A DNA stretch of 64,000 nt from Nocardia miyunensis NBRC 108239 (GTDB taxonomy: Bacteria > Actinomycetota > Actinomycetes > Mycobacteriales > Mycobacteriaceae), in the NCBI RefSeq assembly GCF_001613065.1, contig NZ_BDBQ01000031.1, positions 84,912 to 148,911 on the forward strand, read 5' to 3'. Below are positions 54,700 through 63,962 of this stretch, piece by piece; position 1 is the first letter of the stretch; the number at the start of each line of letters is the position of its first letter. The notes below the pieces were generated by a model that made no database searches, had not been told where the DNA came from, and saw only the letters and a list, made by a program, of their open reading frames with translations. Both the position numbers and the translations under genes were made by a program.

Positions 54700-54815
54700 G
54701 AGATGAACGTCCTCTCGAAATCGTGCGACCCGCATACTAGGCCGATACCCGAGTCGAGAATACCTCGAATTCGGAAATTTCCAAGCCGGGGTCGGTCAAA
54801 TGAATCCGGTACCAC

Positions 54816-56381
54816 TCAGCGTGCTGCGGGACGCACAATTGGGAACAGTATCGTTTCCCGGATTCCGAGCCCCGTCAACGCCATCAGCAAGCGATCGATT
54901 CCCATACCCGTTCCGGTCGTCGGCGGCATACCGTGTTCCATCGCGGCGAGGAAGTCCTCGTCCAGCCGCATCGCCTCGTCGTCACCGGCAGCGGCCAATC
55001 TGGCCTGATCGATGAACCGCTCGCGTTGAATGACCGGATCCACGAGTTCGGAATAGCCCGTTGCCAACTCGAAGCCCCGGACGTACAGATCCCACTTCTC
55101 GGTCACGCCCGGCTTGCTGCGATGCTGGCGGGTCAGCGGTGAGGTCTCCACCGGGAAGTCACGCACGAAAGTCGGCGCGTACAGCTTGTCGCCATAGACG
55201 TGCTCCCACAGTTCCTCGACGAGTTTGCCGTGCCCGTAGCCCTTGTCCTGCGGAATTTCCAGACCGACCCGTTCGGCCAGCGCCAGCAATTCCGGTACGG
55301 TCGTTTCCGGAGTGACCGGCACACCCAGCGAGTCGGACAGCGACGGGTACATCTCCACGGTGTTCCACTCGCCGCTCAGATCGTATTCGGTGCCGTCGGC
55401 CAGGGTCACCGCCTGTGTGCCGAACACCTCCTGCGCGACCTCCTGGATCAATTCCCGCATCATCCGCGCGGAATCGTCATAGGTGCCGTACGCCTCGTAG
55501 GTTTCCAGCATCGCGAACTCGGGGGAATGCGTGGAATCCGCGCCCTCGTTGCGGAAGTTGCGGTTGACCTCGAAGACCTTCTCGATACCGCCGACCACGC
55601 ACCGCTTGAGGAACAACTCCGGCGCAATGCGCAGGTACAGATCCATATCCAGGGCATTGGAATGGGTGATGAACGGACGCGCCGCGGCACCGCCGTGCAG
55701 GGTCTGCAGCATCGGCGTCTCGACCTCGAGGAAACCCCTGCGCTCCAACGCATTTCGCACCGCGCGCACGACCTGTACGCGGGTGCGCGCCATTTCCCGG
55801 GCCTCCGGGCGCAGGATCAGATCCACATAACGCTGCCGGACCCGCGACTCCTCGCTCATCTCCTTGTGCGCGACCGGCAGCGGACGCAGCGACTTGGCGG
55901 CCATCGACCAGGAATCGGCCATGACGCTCAATTCACCGGTACGCGAGGAGATCACTTCGCCATGCACGAATACGAAGTCGCCGAGGTCCACATCGGCCTT
56001 CCAGGCCGCCAGCGCATCCGCGCCCACGCCGTTCAGGCTGATCATCGCCTGCAGCTTGGTGCCGTCGCCCTCCTGCAGCGTGGCGAAACACAGCTTGCCG
56101 GTATTGCGCACGAATATGACGCGTCCGGCGATGCCGACCGTCAGACCGGTCTGTGTATCGGGTTCCAGGTCGGGATGGTCGGCCCGAATTTCCGCGAGCG
56201 TATGCGTGCGCGGAACCACCACCGGATACGGCTGCACACCCTGCTCGAGCAGCCGCTCGCGCTTGTCCCGGCGAATCCGGATCTGCTCGGGGACATCGAC
56301 TTCCGCTGCGGCAGGACGGGTTTGCCCCGCGGGTTTCGAGCCCGCGGCGCGACCGGATGACGGGGTGTTCGGGGTGCTCAC
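54816..56381 (-). CDS. lysS: Lysyl-tRNA synthetase (class II)
   Basis: A 521-residue class II LysRS: the anticodon-binding OB fold ([20 protein letters not shown]), motif 1 ([20 protein letters not shown]), motif 2 ([20 protein letters not shown]) and motif 3 ([16 protein letters not shown]). The GTG at 56381 gives a Ser/Gly/Pro-rich 25-residue lead before the first conserved helix; longer in-frame starts exist but add unrelated sequence. Housekeeping copy, as it sits beside lsr2 as in mycobacteria. About 195 bp separate it from the next gene upstream. Confidence 0.94.
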   Translation of the reverse strand: MSTPNTPSSGRAAGSKPAGQTRPAAAEVDVPEQIRIRRDKRERLLEQGVQPYPVVVPRTHTLAEIRADHPDLEPDTQTGLTVGIAGRVIFVRNTGKLCFATLQEGDGTKLQAMISLNGVGADALAAWKADVDLGDFVFVHGEVISSRTGELSVMADSWSMAAKSLRPLPVAHKEMSEESRVRQRYVDLILRPEAREMARTRVQVVRAVRNALERRGFLEVETPMLQTLHGGAAARPFITHSNALDMDLYLRIAPELFLKRCVVGGIEKVFEVNRNFRNEGADSTHSPEFAMLETYEAYGTYDDSARMMRELIQEVAQEVFGTQAVTLADGTEYDLSGEWNTVEMYPSLSDSLGVPVTPETTVPELLALAERVGLEIPQDKGYGHGKLVEELWEHVYGDKLYAPTFVRDFPVETSPLTRQHRSKPGVTEKWDLYVRGFELATGYSELVDPVIQRERFIDQARLAAAGDDEAMRLDEDFLAAMEHGMPPTTGTGMGIDRLLMALTGLGIRETILFPIVRPAAR

Positions 56382-56576
56382 AGCACATACCCTATCGTGC
56401 GCGGTAAATCGTTCAGCGCGCCGCCTGAGCACTACCGGGACGTAACCCGTCGACGGCATTTCCGGTGCGCCGAGGGGCGCGAGCGGGCACGGCGAATCTC
56501 TCCGGAAAGGTGATATTCCGGACACCGACCCGAAATCTATTGCGCCGGTCCGCCGTTCGTCCCGGGAACGGGAGAA

Positions 56577-57008
56577 TTACGTCGAGACGAGTGCGCCGAC
56601 CGCACGACTGAAGTGCGTCGCGCCCGCGGCCACCGACAGCAGCCCGGCCGCCTTCAGCGCCTGATATCCACCCACCAGATCGGTGGCCCGGCGCAATCCG
56701 AGCCACTGCAGCGAGGCCGCGGCCAGGCTCGAGGTATACCCTTCCGAGCACACGATGATCCATTCCACGTCGTGATCCGCGGCCAGGGCCAGACGTGCGG
56801 AACTGGTCGGATCCAGCCGCCATTCCAGCACGTTGCGTTCGATCACCAGCGCGCCCGGCAGTGTGCCCTCTTTACCGCGCTGTGCCTGCGGCCGAATATC
56901 CACCAGCATCGCGCCGCGCTCGATCGCCTGCGGCAATTCGAATGCGTAGATCCGCGTCAGCTGGGCGCGGGCCTCGTCCAGCATGTCGTCGATCGTCAGA
57001 TGGGTCAT
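56577..57008 (-). CDS. Rhodanese-like sulfurtransferase
   Basis: A 143-residue single-domain rhodanese. The first conserved segment is AMLVDIRPQAQRGKEGTLPG, the active-site loop is IIVCSEGYTSSLAA (persulfide-forming cysteine), and the closing segment is DLVGGYQALKAAGLL. It overlaps the cysteine dioxygenase gene by 4 bp, so both are co-translated. It may handle persulfide or sulfite-level sulfur released when cysteine is oxidised. Confidence 0.85.
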   Translation of the reverse strand: MTHLTIDDMLDEARAQLTRIYAFELPQAIERGAMLVDIRPQAQRGKEGTLPGALVIERNVLEWRLDPTSSARLALAADHDVEWIIVCSEGYTSSLAAASLQWLGLRRATDLVGGYQALKAAGLLSVAAGATHFSRAVGALVST

Positions 57009-57700
57009 TTCACATCGCCTTCGGGAGTATGTGTGGCCGGGCCCGGATTCGGCAGGATGCCGCTGGTGACCGCGCCGGGCTCGGGCTCGTCGGTGAGTAC
57101 GGTCCGGGTGCGGCGCAGCGTGCCGTGGCCGGTGACCTCGTAGTAGGACATGGCGGTGAGCGGTGGGGAGTACGCGTGCACGGACAACGTCGGATCCATC
57201 GGCCCGAGTTCGGATTTCGCGCCGAGCGCGAGATCCGGGGCGCGGACCACGTCGTGCACCCAGCCGAGCGGGAACGACGCCTGATCGCCCGCGGTGAGCG
57301 TGCGCTCGCGTAATTCCCGTCCGTTCCAACGGAATTCCGATAACGCGCCGCTGAGCACGGTGAGCGCGCCCAGCGACCCGGCGTGATCGTGCAGTTCGGT
57401 CGAGCTGTCCGGCACCCAGCTGATCAACCAGACATCCACCTCGTCGTCGGCGATAAGCCTTGTGGCCCAGCGATTTTCGGTAGGCCATAGGCCGCCCGCC
57501 GGGAACAGGTGGTCGTACCGGCCGGCCAGCACGTCCTCCGCGCCCTCATCGGTCAGGCGCAGCAGATCGGCCGGGCGCAGTCGCGTGGGCAGTGCCGAGG
57601 CCACGGCGCGGTCGGTGATATCGGTGGACAACCGGGAATTCGCAGCCGAGAAATGCGGCGAGACGATGCGTGCGGGACGAGTGATACCTGCGGAACGCAT
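57005..57700 (-). CDS. Cysteine dioxygenase
   Basis: A 231-residue cupin of the bacterial cysteine dioxygenase type, which oxidises cysteine to cysteine sulfinate with Fe(II) and O2. Metal ligands are the H-x-H in TELHDHAGSLGALTVLSG and the third His in SFPLGWVHDVVRAP. The ATG at 57700 was chosen for the GGAG site upstream; longer in-frame starts run into the leader hairpins. It is behind a leaderless Cys-Cys leader peptide, which suggests control by cysteine supply. Followed by a rhodanese in a 4-bp overlap. Confidence 0.82.
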   Translation of the reverse strand: MRSAGITRPARIVSPHFSAANSRLSTDITDRAVASALPTRLRPADLLRLTDEGAEDVLAGRYDHLFPAGGLWPTENRWATRLIADDEVDVWLISWVPDSSTELHDHAGSLGALTVLSGALSEFRWNGRELRERTLTAGDQASFPLGWVHDVVRAPDLALGAKSELGPMDPTLSVHAYSPPLTAMSYYEVTGHGTLRRTRTVLTDEPEPGAVTSGILPNPGPATHTPEGDVK

Positions 57701-57725
57701 GAGAGAGGCTCCAGGAGAAGTGGCG

Positions 57726-57773
57726 GTCGGGGGCATTTGAAGCCCCGACATCAGCCGAGGCGAATCAGCCTCG
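57726..57773 (-). promoter_or_regulatory. Leader hairpins between the Cys leader peptide and cysteine dioxygenase
   Basis: Hairpin 1 (57756-57773; CGAGGC-tgattc-GCCTCG) overlaps the last codons of the leader peptide. Hairpin 2 (57726-57749; GTCGGGG paired with CCCCGAC) lies between it and the dioxygenase ribosome site. A ribosome paused on the Cys codons (57774-57779) would cover hairpin 1. There is no T-run, so control of translation or Rho access is more likely than intrinsic termination. Confidence 0.6.
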
Positions 57774-57806
57774 ACAACACTCCTGGATGCTCACGCGGTG
57801 GGACAC
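57765..57806 (-). CDS. Leaderless Cys-Cys leader peptide (13 aa)
   Basis: A 13-residue open frame, MSHRVSIQECCRG, with adjacent TGT TGT codons next to its end. Its GTG start is exactly 7 bp after a TACTAT -10 hexamer (57814-57819), so transcription should begin at the start codon and the mRNA be leaderless. An in-frame GTG four codons later exists. Leaderless short ORFs with consecutive cysteine codons are known in mycobacteria as cysteine-responsive attenuators of sulfur operons; here the downstream genes are cysteine dioxygenase and a rhodanese. Confidence 0.7.
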   Translation of the reverse strand: MSHRVSIQECCRG

Positions 57807-57868
57807 GAGTGCGATAGTAGCAGCCGATCGCGGCAACGCACACCACCGTGTGGCCTACCCGACATCGG

Positions 57869-58690
57869 CTACTTGTACGGCCGGGCTCGCGCCGAACCGC
57901 CCGAACGCTGCTGGTTGCGCTCGTAGACCAGGCGCAGGCCCTCGTGCGTCAGATGCGGCTCGTGATGTTCGATGGTCTCCGATTCGGGCACGATCAGCGG
58001 GGCGCTCGGCCCGGTCGCGACGATCGCGACGTCATCACCGGCGAAGGCGTCGAGTTCGTCGCGAATCCGATCGATCAGGCCGTCGACCAGACCCGCGAAA
58101 CCGAAGATCGCCCCGGATTGCATGCATTCCATGCTGTTCTTCCCCACCACCGAGCGCGGGCGCGCGAGTTCCGCGCGACGCAGCGCCGTGCGCGCCACCA
58201 GCGCCTCGGTCGAGATCTCCACCCCGGGCGCGATACTGCCGCCGAGGAACTCCCCCTTGGCCGAGACCAGATCCACGCAGACCGCACTGCCGAAATCGAC
58301 CACGATCGCCGGCGAATTGTCGAAACGCTGATATGCCGCGAGACAATTCACGATCCGGTCCGCGCCGACCTCCTTGGGGTTGTCGACCAGCAGCGGTATT
58401 CCGGTCCGCACGCCCGGCTCGACCAGCACGTGCGGCACATGACCCCAGTAGCGGCTCATCATCTCGCGCAGTTCGCGCAATACCGGCGGCACGGTCGACA
58501 ACGCCGACACACCAACGACCTGCTCGATCTGCTCACCGACCAGCCCGCGCACCTGCATCGCGAACTCGTCCGCGGTCAACAGCGGATTGGTATGCGTGCG
58601 CCACGTCCGGACCAGACTCGAATGATCCCCGCTACCGGAGAACAGCCCGATCTCGATACTGGTATTGCGCACATCGATCGTCAGCAGCAT
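57869..58690 (-). CDS. coaX: Type III pantothenate kinase CoaX
   Basis: A 273-residue ASKHA-fold kinase, first step from pantothenate to coenzyme A. Motifs: [19 protein letters not shown] (phosphate 1; the usual DVGNT is DVRNT, as I recall from mycobacteria), [30 protein letters not shown] and [20 protein letters not shown] with the catalytic aspartate, then [11 protein letters not shown]. It follows panC and panD in one direction, so pantothenate synthesis and use are clustered. The enzyme is normally K+/NH4+ dependent and not feedback-inhibited. Confidence 0.92.
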   Translation of the reverse strand: MLLTIDVRNTSIEIGLFSGSGDHSSLVRTWRTHTNPLLTADEFAMQVRGLVGEQIEQVVGVSALSTVPPVLRELREMMSRYWGHVPHVLVEPGVRTGIPLLVDNPKEVGADRIVNCLAAYQRFDNSPAIVVDFGSAVCVDLVSAKGEFLGGSIAPGVEISTEALVARTALRRAELARPRSVVGKNSMECMQSGAIFGFAGLVDGLIDRIRDELDAFAGDDVAIVATGPSAPLIVPESETIEHHEPHLTHEGLRLVYERNQQRSGGSARARPYK

Positions 58691-58728
58691 CGGCGCCCCG
58701 ATCCCCTTTCATTCTGCCCGATGGCAGA

Positions 58729-59148
58729 TCAGACCCGGGTGAGCGAACGCGGAGAGGTCAGGCCCGAGCCCTCCGGGGCGTGCGCCGGATCGGAACCGAG
58801 GTGGACCTGGCGGTTGTGCTCGTCGACGAAGACCACGCGCGGGGCGTATTCGCGCACTTCGGCCTCGTCCATCATGCCGTAGGCGATGAGGATGACCAGA
58901 TCACCCGGATGTACGAGATGTGCCGCGGCGCCGTTGATTCCGATCACTCCGGAACCGCGCTCACCGGCGATCACGTAGGTCTCGAGGCGGGCGCCGTTGG
59001 CGATGTCGACGATGCAGACCTGCTCGCCCTCGAGCAGATCCGCCGCGTCCATCAGATCCGGATCCACGGTCACCGAGCCGACGTAGTGCAGGTCGGCCTG
59101 GGTCACCGTGGCGCGGTGGATCTTCGACTTCATCATGGTGCGCAACAT
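58729..59148 (-). CDS. panD: Aspartate 1-decarboxylase PanD (proenzyme)
   Basis: A 139-residue pyruvoyl-dependent decarboxylase giving beta-alanine for pantothenate. The self-cleavage site is G24-S25 in [15 protein letters not shown], and [37 protein letters not shown] are family segments. The unstructured C-terminal tail ([10 protein letters not shown]) resembles the region that in M. tuberculosis links to ClpC1-mediated turnover. 13 bp after the panC stop; 38 bp before coaX. Confidence 0.95.
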   Translation of the reverse strand: MLRTMMKSKIHRATVTQADLHYVGSVTVDPDLMDAADLLEGEQVCIVDIANGARLETYVIAGERGSGVIGINGAAAHLVHPGDLVILIAYGMMDEAEVREYAPRVVFVDEHNRQVHLGSDPAHAPEGSGLTSPRSLTRV

Positions 59149-59161
59149 CGTCGTCGTCTTC

Positions 59162-60118
59162 CTATGCGGTCGCCGGAGCGTGGTCGGGGGTGGTCGGGTG
59201 GCCGTCGATCGGGACGCCGATCGTGAGCGGCATGTTGTCGATCAGGCGCGTCGCGCCGACGCGGGCTGCGACGAGTAGGCGAGCGTTGCCGTTCCAGCCT
59301 GTATTTCCCTGCACCGCACCGGGTTCCGGGATCGGACGCAGGTCCGCGGTGCGCAGTTCCAGATAGTCGATCTCGAGATCGGAGACGTTGTCCAGGACCG
59401 CTCGCGCGGCCGAGAGCACCGCGTCGGGGCCCAGGCCCGCGCAGTGCCGTCCGGCGGTCAGCGCCGCGGACAGGGTGACCGCCAGGTCCCGCTGCACCGG
59501 GTCCAGGTAGCGATTGCGCGAGGACATGGCCAGCCCGTCCGATTCACGGACCGTGGCCACCGGGACGATCTTCACGTCGAAATTCAGATCCCGCACCAGC
59601 TGGCGAATCAGGGTGAGCTGCTGATAATCCTTCTCACCGAAGAACGCCTCGTGCGGGCGGGTGATCTGCAGCAGTTTACTCACCACGGTCAGCACGCCCG
59701 CGAAATGCGTTGGGCGGGAAGCACCTTCGAGTTCGGATCCGATCGGGCCCGGATGCACCGAGGTGCGCGGCCCGTCCGGGTACATCGCGGCGGCGCTGGG
59801 CGCGAAGACCAGTTCCACGCCTTCGCCGCGCAGCAGTTCCACATCGGCGTCGAGAGTGCGCGGATATTTGTCGAGATCCTCATTCGCGCCGAATTGCAGC
59901 GGATTGACGAAGATCGAGACGATCACGATCTGATTGGTGCGCCGCGCCTGCCGGACCAATTCCAGATGCCCGGCGTGCAGTGCGCCCATCGTCGGCACCA
60001 GCGCGACCTTGCGACCCACCGAGCGCAGGGCGGTCGACACCGCGGTCATCGTCACCGGGTCGTGCAGGACGTTCAGCTCGCCCGGCTTGTACGCACCGCG
60101 CAATTTCGGATCGAACAT
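59162..60118 (-). CDS. panC: Pantothenate synthetase PanC
   Basis: A 318-residue ligase joining pantoate and beta-alanine with [23 protein letters not shown] holds the HIGH-like motif, [20 protein letters not shown] and [20 protein letters not shown] are substrate segments, and [11 protein letters not shown] corresponds to the KMSKS-like loop. The ATG at 60118 overlaps the stop of the upstream DUF2520 gene by one base (TGATG). It is the first biosynthetic enzyme of the cluster coaX-panD-panC. Confidence 0.95.
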   Translation of the reverse strand: MFDPKLRGAYKPGELNVLHDPVTMTAVSTALRSVGRKVALVPTMGALHAGHLELVRQARRTNQIVIVSIFVNPLQFGANEDLDKYPRTLDADVELLRGEGVELVFAPSAAAMYPDGPRTSVHPGPIGSELEGASRPTHFAGVLTVVSKLLQITRPHEAFFGEKDYQQLTLIRQLVRDLNFDVKIVPVATVRESDGLAMSSRNRYLDPVQRDLAVTLSAALTAGRHCAGLGPDAVLSAARAVLDNVSDLEIDYLELRTADLRPIPEPGAVQGNTGWNGNARLLVAARVGATRLIDNMPLTIGVPIDGHPTTPDHAPATA

Positions 60119-61113
60119 CAGCTGTGCCTTTCTTCCGCCGGATCGGCCGCCTCGGTGGTCGCGTGATGCGGCGCACTCGATTCGCAATCTTCCAGCAAAT
60201 GGATCAGATCACGGTCCGCGCGCACCCGTTCGGCCGTGCGCAACGACAGTGCGCGATAGCCCGCGGCCAGCCGCGGATCGGTTTCGGCCAGGGCTTTCAG
60301 GTGCGCGGCCACCGCGTCGGCGTCACCGCGCGCCACCGGACCCGTCAGCGCGGCCTGTCCGCGGCGCAGCGCGTTCTCCAGTGCGGCCGACGCCAGCGGT
60401 GCGAGCATGCGCTCGGCAAGCCCGTTCGGCTCCTCCCCGACCAGTTCCTGACCGAGCAGGCCCGGCCCGGCCAGCGCCGCGCGCAGGGCGGACACGGCGT
60501 CCACGACCAGGGTCAGCAGATGATTGCTGCCGTGCGCGAGGGCCGCGTGGTAGAGCGTGCGATGTTCCTCGGCCACCCGGACCGGTTCGCCGCCCATCTC
60601 GATCACCAGCGACTGCGCGATCGCATAGCCGATCTCGTCGGCCGCGGTGATGCCGAAACAGGCGTTGGCCAGGCGAGTGAGATCCTCGTCGTGGCCGGTG
60701 AACGTCATCGCGGGATGGATCGCCAGCGGCAGCGCGCCCCGCTCGGTCAGCGGCCCCAGCACGCCGACGCCGTTCGCACCCGAGGTGTGCGCGACGATCG
60801 TGCCCGGCCGCACCGCCCGCGCCGCGGCGAGCCCGGCCACCAGACCGGCCAGCTCGCTGTCCGGCACAGCCAGAATCAGCAGTTCGCTGCGCCCGGCCAC
60901 CTCTTCGGCGGGCAGAATCCGCGAATCCGGCAACCGGGTGCGGGCACGCTGAATCGAGGCATCCGAAATCGCGGATACCCCGAAAACGATGTGACCGGCA
61001 CGTTCGAGTGCCGCACCCACCGCCGAACCCACGCGTCCCGCCGAGACGATTCCCACCGTCAGCCGTGCGGGCGCAGGGTCGGCCCCTGAGACAGGCATGT
61101 CCGAGGTCACCAT
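60118..61113 (-). CDS. Rossmann-like / DUF2520 protein
   Basis: A 331-residue protein with an N-terminal NAD(P)-binding Rossmann-like domain ([20 protein letters not shown], then [20 protein letters not shown]) and a C-terminal helical DUF2520 domain ([20 protein letters not shown]). It sits directly before panC, as Rv3603c does in M. tuberculosis. The fold is that of 6-phosphogluconate/ketopantoate reductases, so a pantothenate role is conceivable but unproven. An RBS GAGAGGACA abuts the ATG at 61113. Confidence 0.82.
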   Translation of the reverse strand: MVTSDMPVSGADPAPARLTVGIVSAGRVGSAVGAALERAGHIVFGVSAISDASIQRARTRLPDSRILPAEEVAGRSELLILAVPDSELAGLVAGLAAARAVRPGTIVAHTSGANGVGVLGPLTERGALPLAIHPAMTFTGHDEDLTRLANACFGITAADEIGYAIAQSLVIEMGGEPVRVAEEHRTLYHAALAHGSNHLLTLVVDAVSALRAALAGPGLLGQELVGEEPNGLAERMLAPLASAALENALRRGQAALTGPVARGDADAVAAHLKALAETDPRLAAGYRALSLRTAERVRADRDLIHLLEDCESSAPHHATTEAADPAEERHS

Positions 61114-61591
61114 TGTCCTCTCGAAGTCGTTCCAGTCCCGCGACTGCGGCGGGTACCGGACGTTACGTTTCCGAGAATAGGACCCCGCAACTCACCCGAC
61201 CAGAGCCGGGCCAGGTGACATTCACCGCACTATTTCGCGCCGGAATCGGCTCGCGCCGCGCGAGCCACGGCTCGATCCCGCCCTCGGCGACAATTCGCTC
61301 CCGGAACAATCCGCCTGTGGACCGGCCGTAACCGTGCCCGGCGCCTGAACCGGTCGGAGTCGGTCCTCGAATCGGTCCGAGAGCCCGGCACCGAGGAAGT
61401 CCACTCTGGCCGAGATCAACCCGTGTCGCAATCGCGGGTCAGCCACGGTCTCGACGATCGATCAGTTCGTCACCCGAACAAATCCGTTCGTGGACTCCTG
61501 ACACGCGACCGTGGAGGATCACAAGCGCCGCACGCGGATGCGGGCAGTCGGCGACGGCCGCGGCGAGCAGGGGATGATTCGATCCGGCGAA
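61114..61591. other. Intergenic region upstream of the pantothenate cluster
   Basis: About 480 bp between the DUF6779 gene end and the DUF2520 gene start, both on the minus strand. It must hold the promoter of the DUF2520-panC-panD cluster. No riboswitch, palindrome or small gene could be supported. Confidence 0.5.
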
Positions 61592-62446
61592 TCAGCTGGC
61601 GCCGCGTTCGGACTGAAGGTTGGCCATGATCTCGGCGACGGAGAGTTTGCGGCCGGAGTTGCTGTCGCCGGAGTCGGCGAGGCGACGACGGCGGGTGGTC
61701 GAGCCGATCGGGGTGGGGCTGGGCGGGGTGTTCGCGGCGTGCGCGGATTCGTCGTGGTCGGCCTCGGCGGCGGCGAGGTCCTCGGCGGTGACGACCGAGG
61801 TCTCCGCGGTGACCGGCTCATCGTAGGGGCTGGCGAAGGCGGGGGGTTCGGGGTGGTCCGGTTCGAAGACCGGTGTCACCGGATAGCGGGCGACCACCGG
61901 GGAACTCCAGGCGTCCCAGGTGTCGGTTTCCTCCGGGTTATCGTTCGCCGAGGGTGTCGTCGCGGCGTAGGCGCCGGGCAGTTCCTGCAGGCGAATCGCG
62001 TCGGCTCGCAGGGCCGGGCGGTCCGCGAGCAGATCGCCGTCGAACAGGCGCTGCAGACTCTCGCGCAACGCCGTGAGCTCCGCCCGCAACGCGGCCATCT
62101 CACCGGCGTCGGCGGCGACCTCCTGCCGCACGCGGGCCTCGACGCCGAGCTCGTACTCGCGCCGGGCGGTGATCTCGCGCTCGAGTTGCAGTTTGTACAC
62201 CGTCTGCAGATCGTGCACCTTGGCCTGGTCGATCGCGGCCTCGCGGCGGTAGCGGGACGCGGCCAGCGCGCCGATCACCGCGGCCCACAGCGCCACGACG
62301 AGGCCGACGCGAATCAACTGCACACTGCTGCTCAGGATCAGGAAAGCACTGGCGATCAGGCCGAGCAGAACCAGACCGCCGATGATCAACTTCCCCGCGT
62401 CAACCCGTCGGCGGCGGGAAGTACTGCTTCGGGCGGGTGGCACCAT
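61592..62446 (-). CDS. DUF6779-type membrane protein (Rv3604c-like)
   Basis: A 284-residue protein with two transmembrane helices (GKLIIGGLVLLGLIASAFLI and IRVGLVVALWAAVIGALAAS), a long coiled coil (residues about 68-135, YRREAAIDQAKVHDLQTVYK onward) and a disordered acidic, Pro/Thr-rich C-terminus ending in a short conserved SVAEIMANLQSERG. The position between the DUF3180 and DUF2520 genes matches Rv3604c, a conserved actinobacterial membrane protein of unknown role. The DUF number is from memory. Confidence 0.75.
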   Translation of the reverse strand: MVPPARSSTSRRRRVDAGKLIIGGLVLLGLIASAFLILSSSVQLIRVGLVVALWAAVIGALAASRYRREAAIDQAKVHDLQTVYKLQLEREITARREYELGVEARVRQEVAADAGEMAALRAELTALRESLQRLFDGDLLADRPALRADAIRLQELPGAYAATTPSANDNPEETDTWDAWSSPVVARYPVTPVFEPDHPEPPAFASPYDEPVTAETSVVTAEDLAAAEADHDESAHAANTPPSPTPIGSTTRRRRLADSGDSNSGRKLSVAEIMANLQSERGAS

Positions 62447-62519
62447 GCCCGACAGGGTAGCTCGCGTTCGGGGTTCCGGCTCGCAGCTCAGGGCGTAATT
62501 CCAGCCGGAAAGTTTGCTA

Positions 62520-62996
62520 TTAAGTAGCCGGTTCGTCGGGTGGTTCGCTGGGTGCTCGGCAGCAATACTCCAGCCACAGCGCCGCCGCGACGAGCAGCAC
62601 CCCGGCGATCAATCCGACGATCGCACCCGGCGTATCCGAGCCCGCCGCGTGCAGCGTCGAACGCTGCGGCAGCACCCAGATCAGGAACCCCAGCCACACC
62701 CCGGCGGCCAGCGAGCCCACCTGAGCCGATGCCTTCGCCAGCGCGACCGCGCGCGCCGCGGTGATCGGATGCAACTGCTTGGGCCCGTCACCGATCCGCT
62801 GATCCCCGACCCGCGCACGAATCACGAAGGCCAGCACCGCATCCAGCGCGGCCACCGGATACAGCGACGCGCCTGCGATCACCGTGATCGGCGGGAAACT
62901 CGAATACGCCCAGCGCGTCGCGATCCAGGCGATCAGCGCGGCGACCAAGACGTTCGCGAGCAGATCGAGGATCTTGGTCGGCTTCATGACGTTCAT
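62520..62996 (-). CDS. DUF3180 membrane protein
   Basis: A 158-residue protein with four predicted transmembrane helices (LANVLVAALIAWIATRWAY, VIAGASLYPVAALDAVLAF, a third at VGSLAAGVWLGFLIWVL and a fourth at GAIVGLIAGVLLVAAALWL), the DUF3180 pattern, with the motif KASAQVGSLAAGVWLG. Function unknown, but it is consistently beside folK in actinobacteria. An internal ATG at residue 4 is an alternative start. It follows folK by 13 bp. Confidence 0.85.
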   Translation of the reverse strand: MNVMKPTKILDLLANVLVAALIAWIATRWAYSSFPPITVIAGASLYPVAALDAVLAFVIRARVGDQRIGDGPKQLHPITAARAVALAKASAQVGSLAAGVWLGFLIWVLPQRSTLHAAGSDTPGAIVGLIAGVLLVAAALWLEYCCRAPSEPPDEPAT

Positions 62997-63009
62997 GCCA
63001 TGGCCCCGC

Positions 63010-63546
63010 TCACGACACCGCCCGGCGCAATGTCAGTTCGGTCAGCCGCACCCCACCGCGCTCGGCCGGATCCAGCGCGGCCAGCAATTCGCGCACCGGC
63101 CTCGGGTGACCGTGCACCTCGAGGATCGCGTCGGGTTCGACCTCCGCCCAGGGCATCAGCACGAAAGCGCGGTTGTGCGCCCGCGGATGCGGCAGGGTCA
63201 GGGTCGGGTCCAGGCTCCGGCACACGCGCAGCCCCCCGGGCCGATGTTCGGCACACCAGACCACGTCGACATCGAGAGTCCTTGCGCCCCAGCGCACCTC
63301 GCGCACCCGCCCGGCCCGCTGCTCGAGTTCCTGTCCGCGGCGCAACCAGTCTCGCGCATCCGCGGCCGGATCCTCCACCAGCAGAACGGCATTCAAGTAG
63401 TTCTGCTGCGGCACACCGCCCCAGGGGGCGGTCGAGTACACCGAGGACACCTCGACGAGCCAGGGCGCGAAGGCATCCACCACGCTGCGCAGATGGACCA
63501 GCCGGTCGCCCAGATTCGAGCCGATCGACAACACCGCCCGGCTCAT
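63010..63546 (-). CDS. folK: FolK, 2-amino-4-hydroxy-6-hydroxymethyldihydropteridine pyrophosphokinase
   Basis: A 178-residue HPPK, transferring pyrophosphate from ATP to the pterin in folate synthesis. The N-terminal [18 protein letters not shown], the VYSTAPWGG loop, the metal-binding [11 protein letters not shown] (D-x-D) and [20 protein letters not shown] are all family hallmarks. The ATG overlaps the folB stop by 4 bp. Confidence 0.93.
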   Translation of the reverse strand: MSRAVLSIGSNLGDRLVHLRSVVDAFAPWLVEVSSVYSTAPWGGVPQQNYLNAVLLVEDPAADARDWLRRGQELEQRAGRVREVRWGARTLDVDVVWCAEHRPGGLRVCRSLDPTLTLPHPRAHNRAFVLMPWAEVEPDAILEVHGHPRPVRELLAALDPAERGGVRLTELTLRRAVS

Positions 63547-63914
63547 GCGGCCCCCTTCCCGGCGGGCGCGGCCGAAACCTCGGCGCGAGTGCGGGTGGCG
63601 ACCACCCGGACGTCGGCGAACGTATGCGGAATCGGAGCCGACGGCTTGTGCACCACCACCTCCGTCGCGCTCACCCGCGGATCGGTCATCACATCGTCGG
63701 CGATCTCGCAGACCACCGTCTCGATCAGATTGCGCGGCGGCCCCTGCACGATCGCCACCGCGCGCTCGGCCAGCTCGCCGTAGTTCACGGTCCGCGAAAG
63801 ATCGTCCGTCGCAGCGGCTTCGGTGAAATCCAGCCACAACGTGATATCCACCAGAAACTCCTGCCCCTCACGTCGCTCGAAATCGAAACAGCCGTGAAAC
63901 CCGAACGCCCGCAA
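63543..63914 (-). CDS. folB: FolB, dihydroneopterin aldolase (start uncertain)
   Basis: A 123-residue dihydroneopterin aldolase as annotated from the first usable codon (TTG at 63914): [62 protein letters not shown] (catalytic lysine in HKP). The family normally starts about 8-10 residues earlier with a segment like [11 protein letters not shown], and exactly those codons are present upstream ([10 protein letters not shown]), but no ATG, GTG or TTG precedes them; the frame instead stays open through dispersed repeat copy D to the window edge. The true start may be a rare ATT (63932) or lie outside the window. Confidence 0.85.
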   Translation of the reverse strand: MRAFGFHGCFDFERREGQEFLVDITLWLDFTEAAATDDLSRTVNYGELAERAVAIVQGPPRNLIETVVCEIADDVMTDPRVSATEVVVHKPSAPIPHTFADVRVVATRTRAEVSAAPAGKGAA

Positions 63915-63939
63915 CCCTTCCAGCTCAATCCTGTGCTCT

Positions 63940-63962
63940 TCGGCCTCCGCTCCGCTCCGGCG
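63940..63962. repeat. Dispersed 23-bp repeat, copy D
   Basis: TCGGCCTCCGCTCCGCTCCG plus GCG, 21 of 23 identical to copies A and B, immediately upstream of the conserved folB N-terminal codons. It is followed by a GC-rich self-complementary stretch (GGGGCCGCGGCCCC). Confidence 0.75.

Noticed and set aside
57726..57806. SAM or other known riboswitch upstream of cysteine dioxygenase
   Set aside because: The leader is too short and lacks the conserved cores I know for SAM classes; the Cys-Cys leader peptide explains it better.
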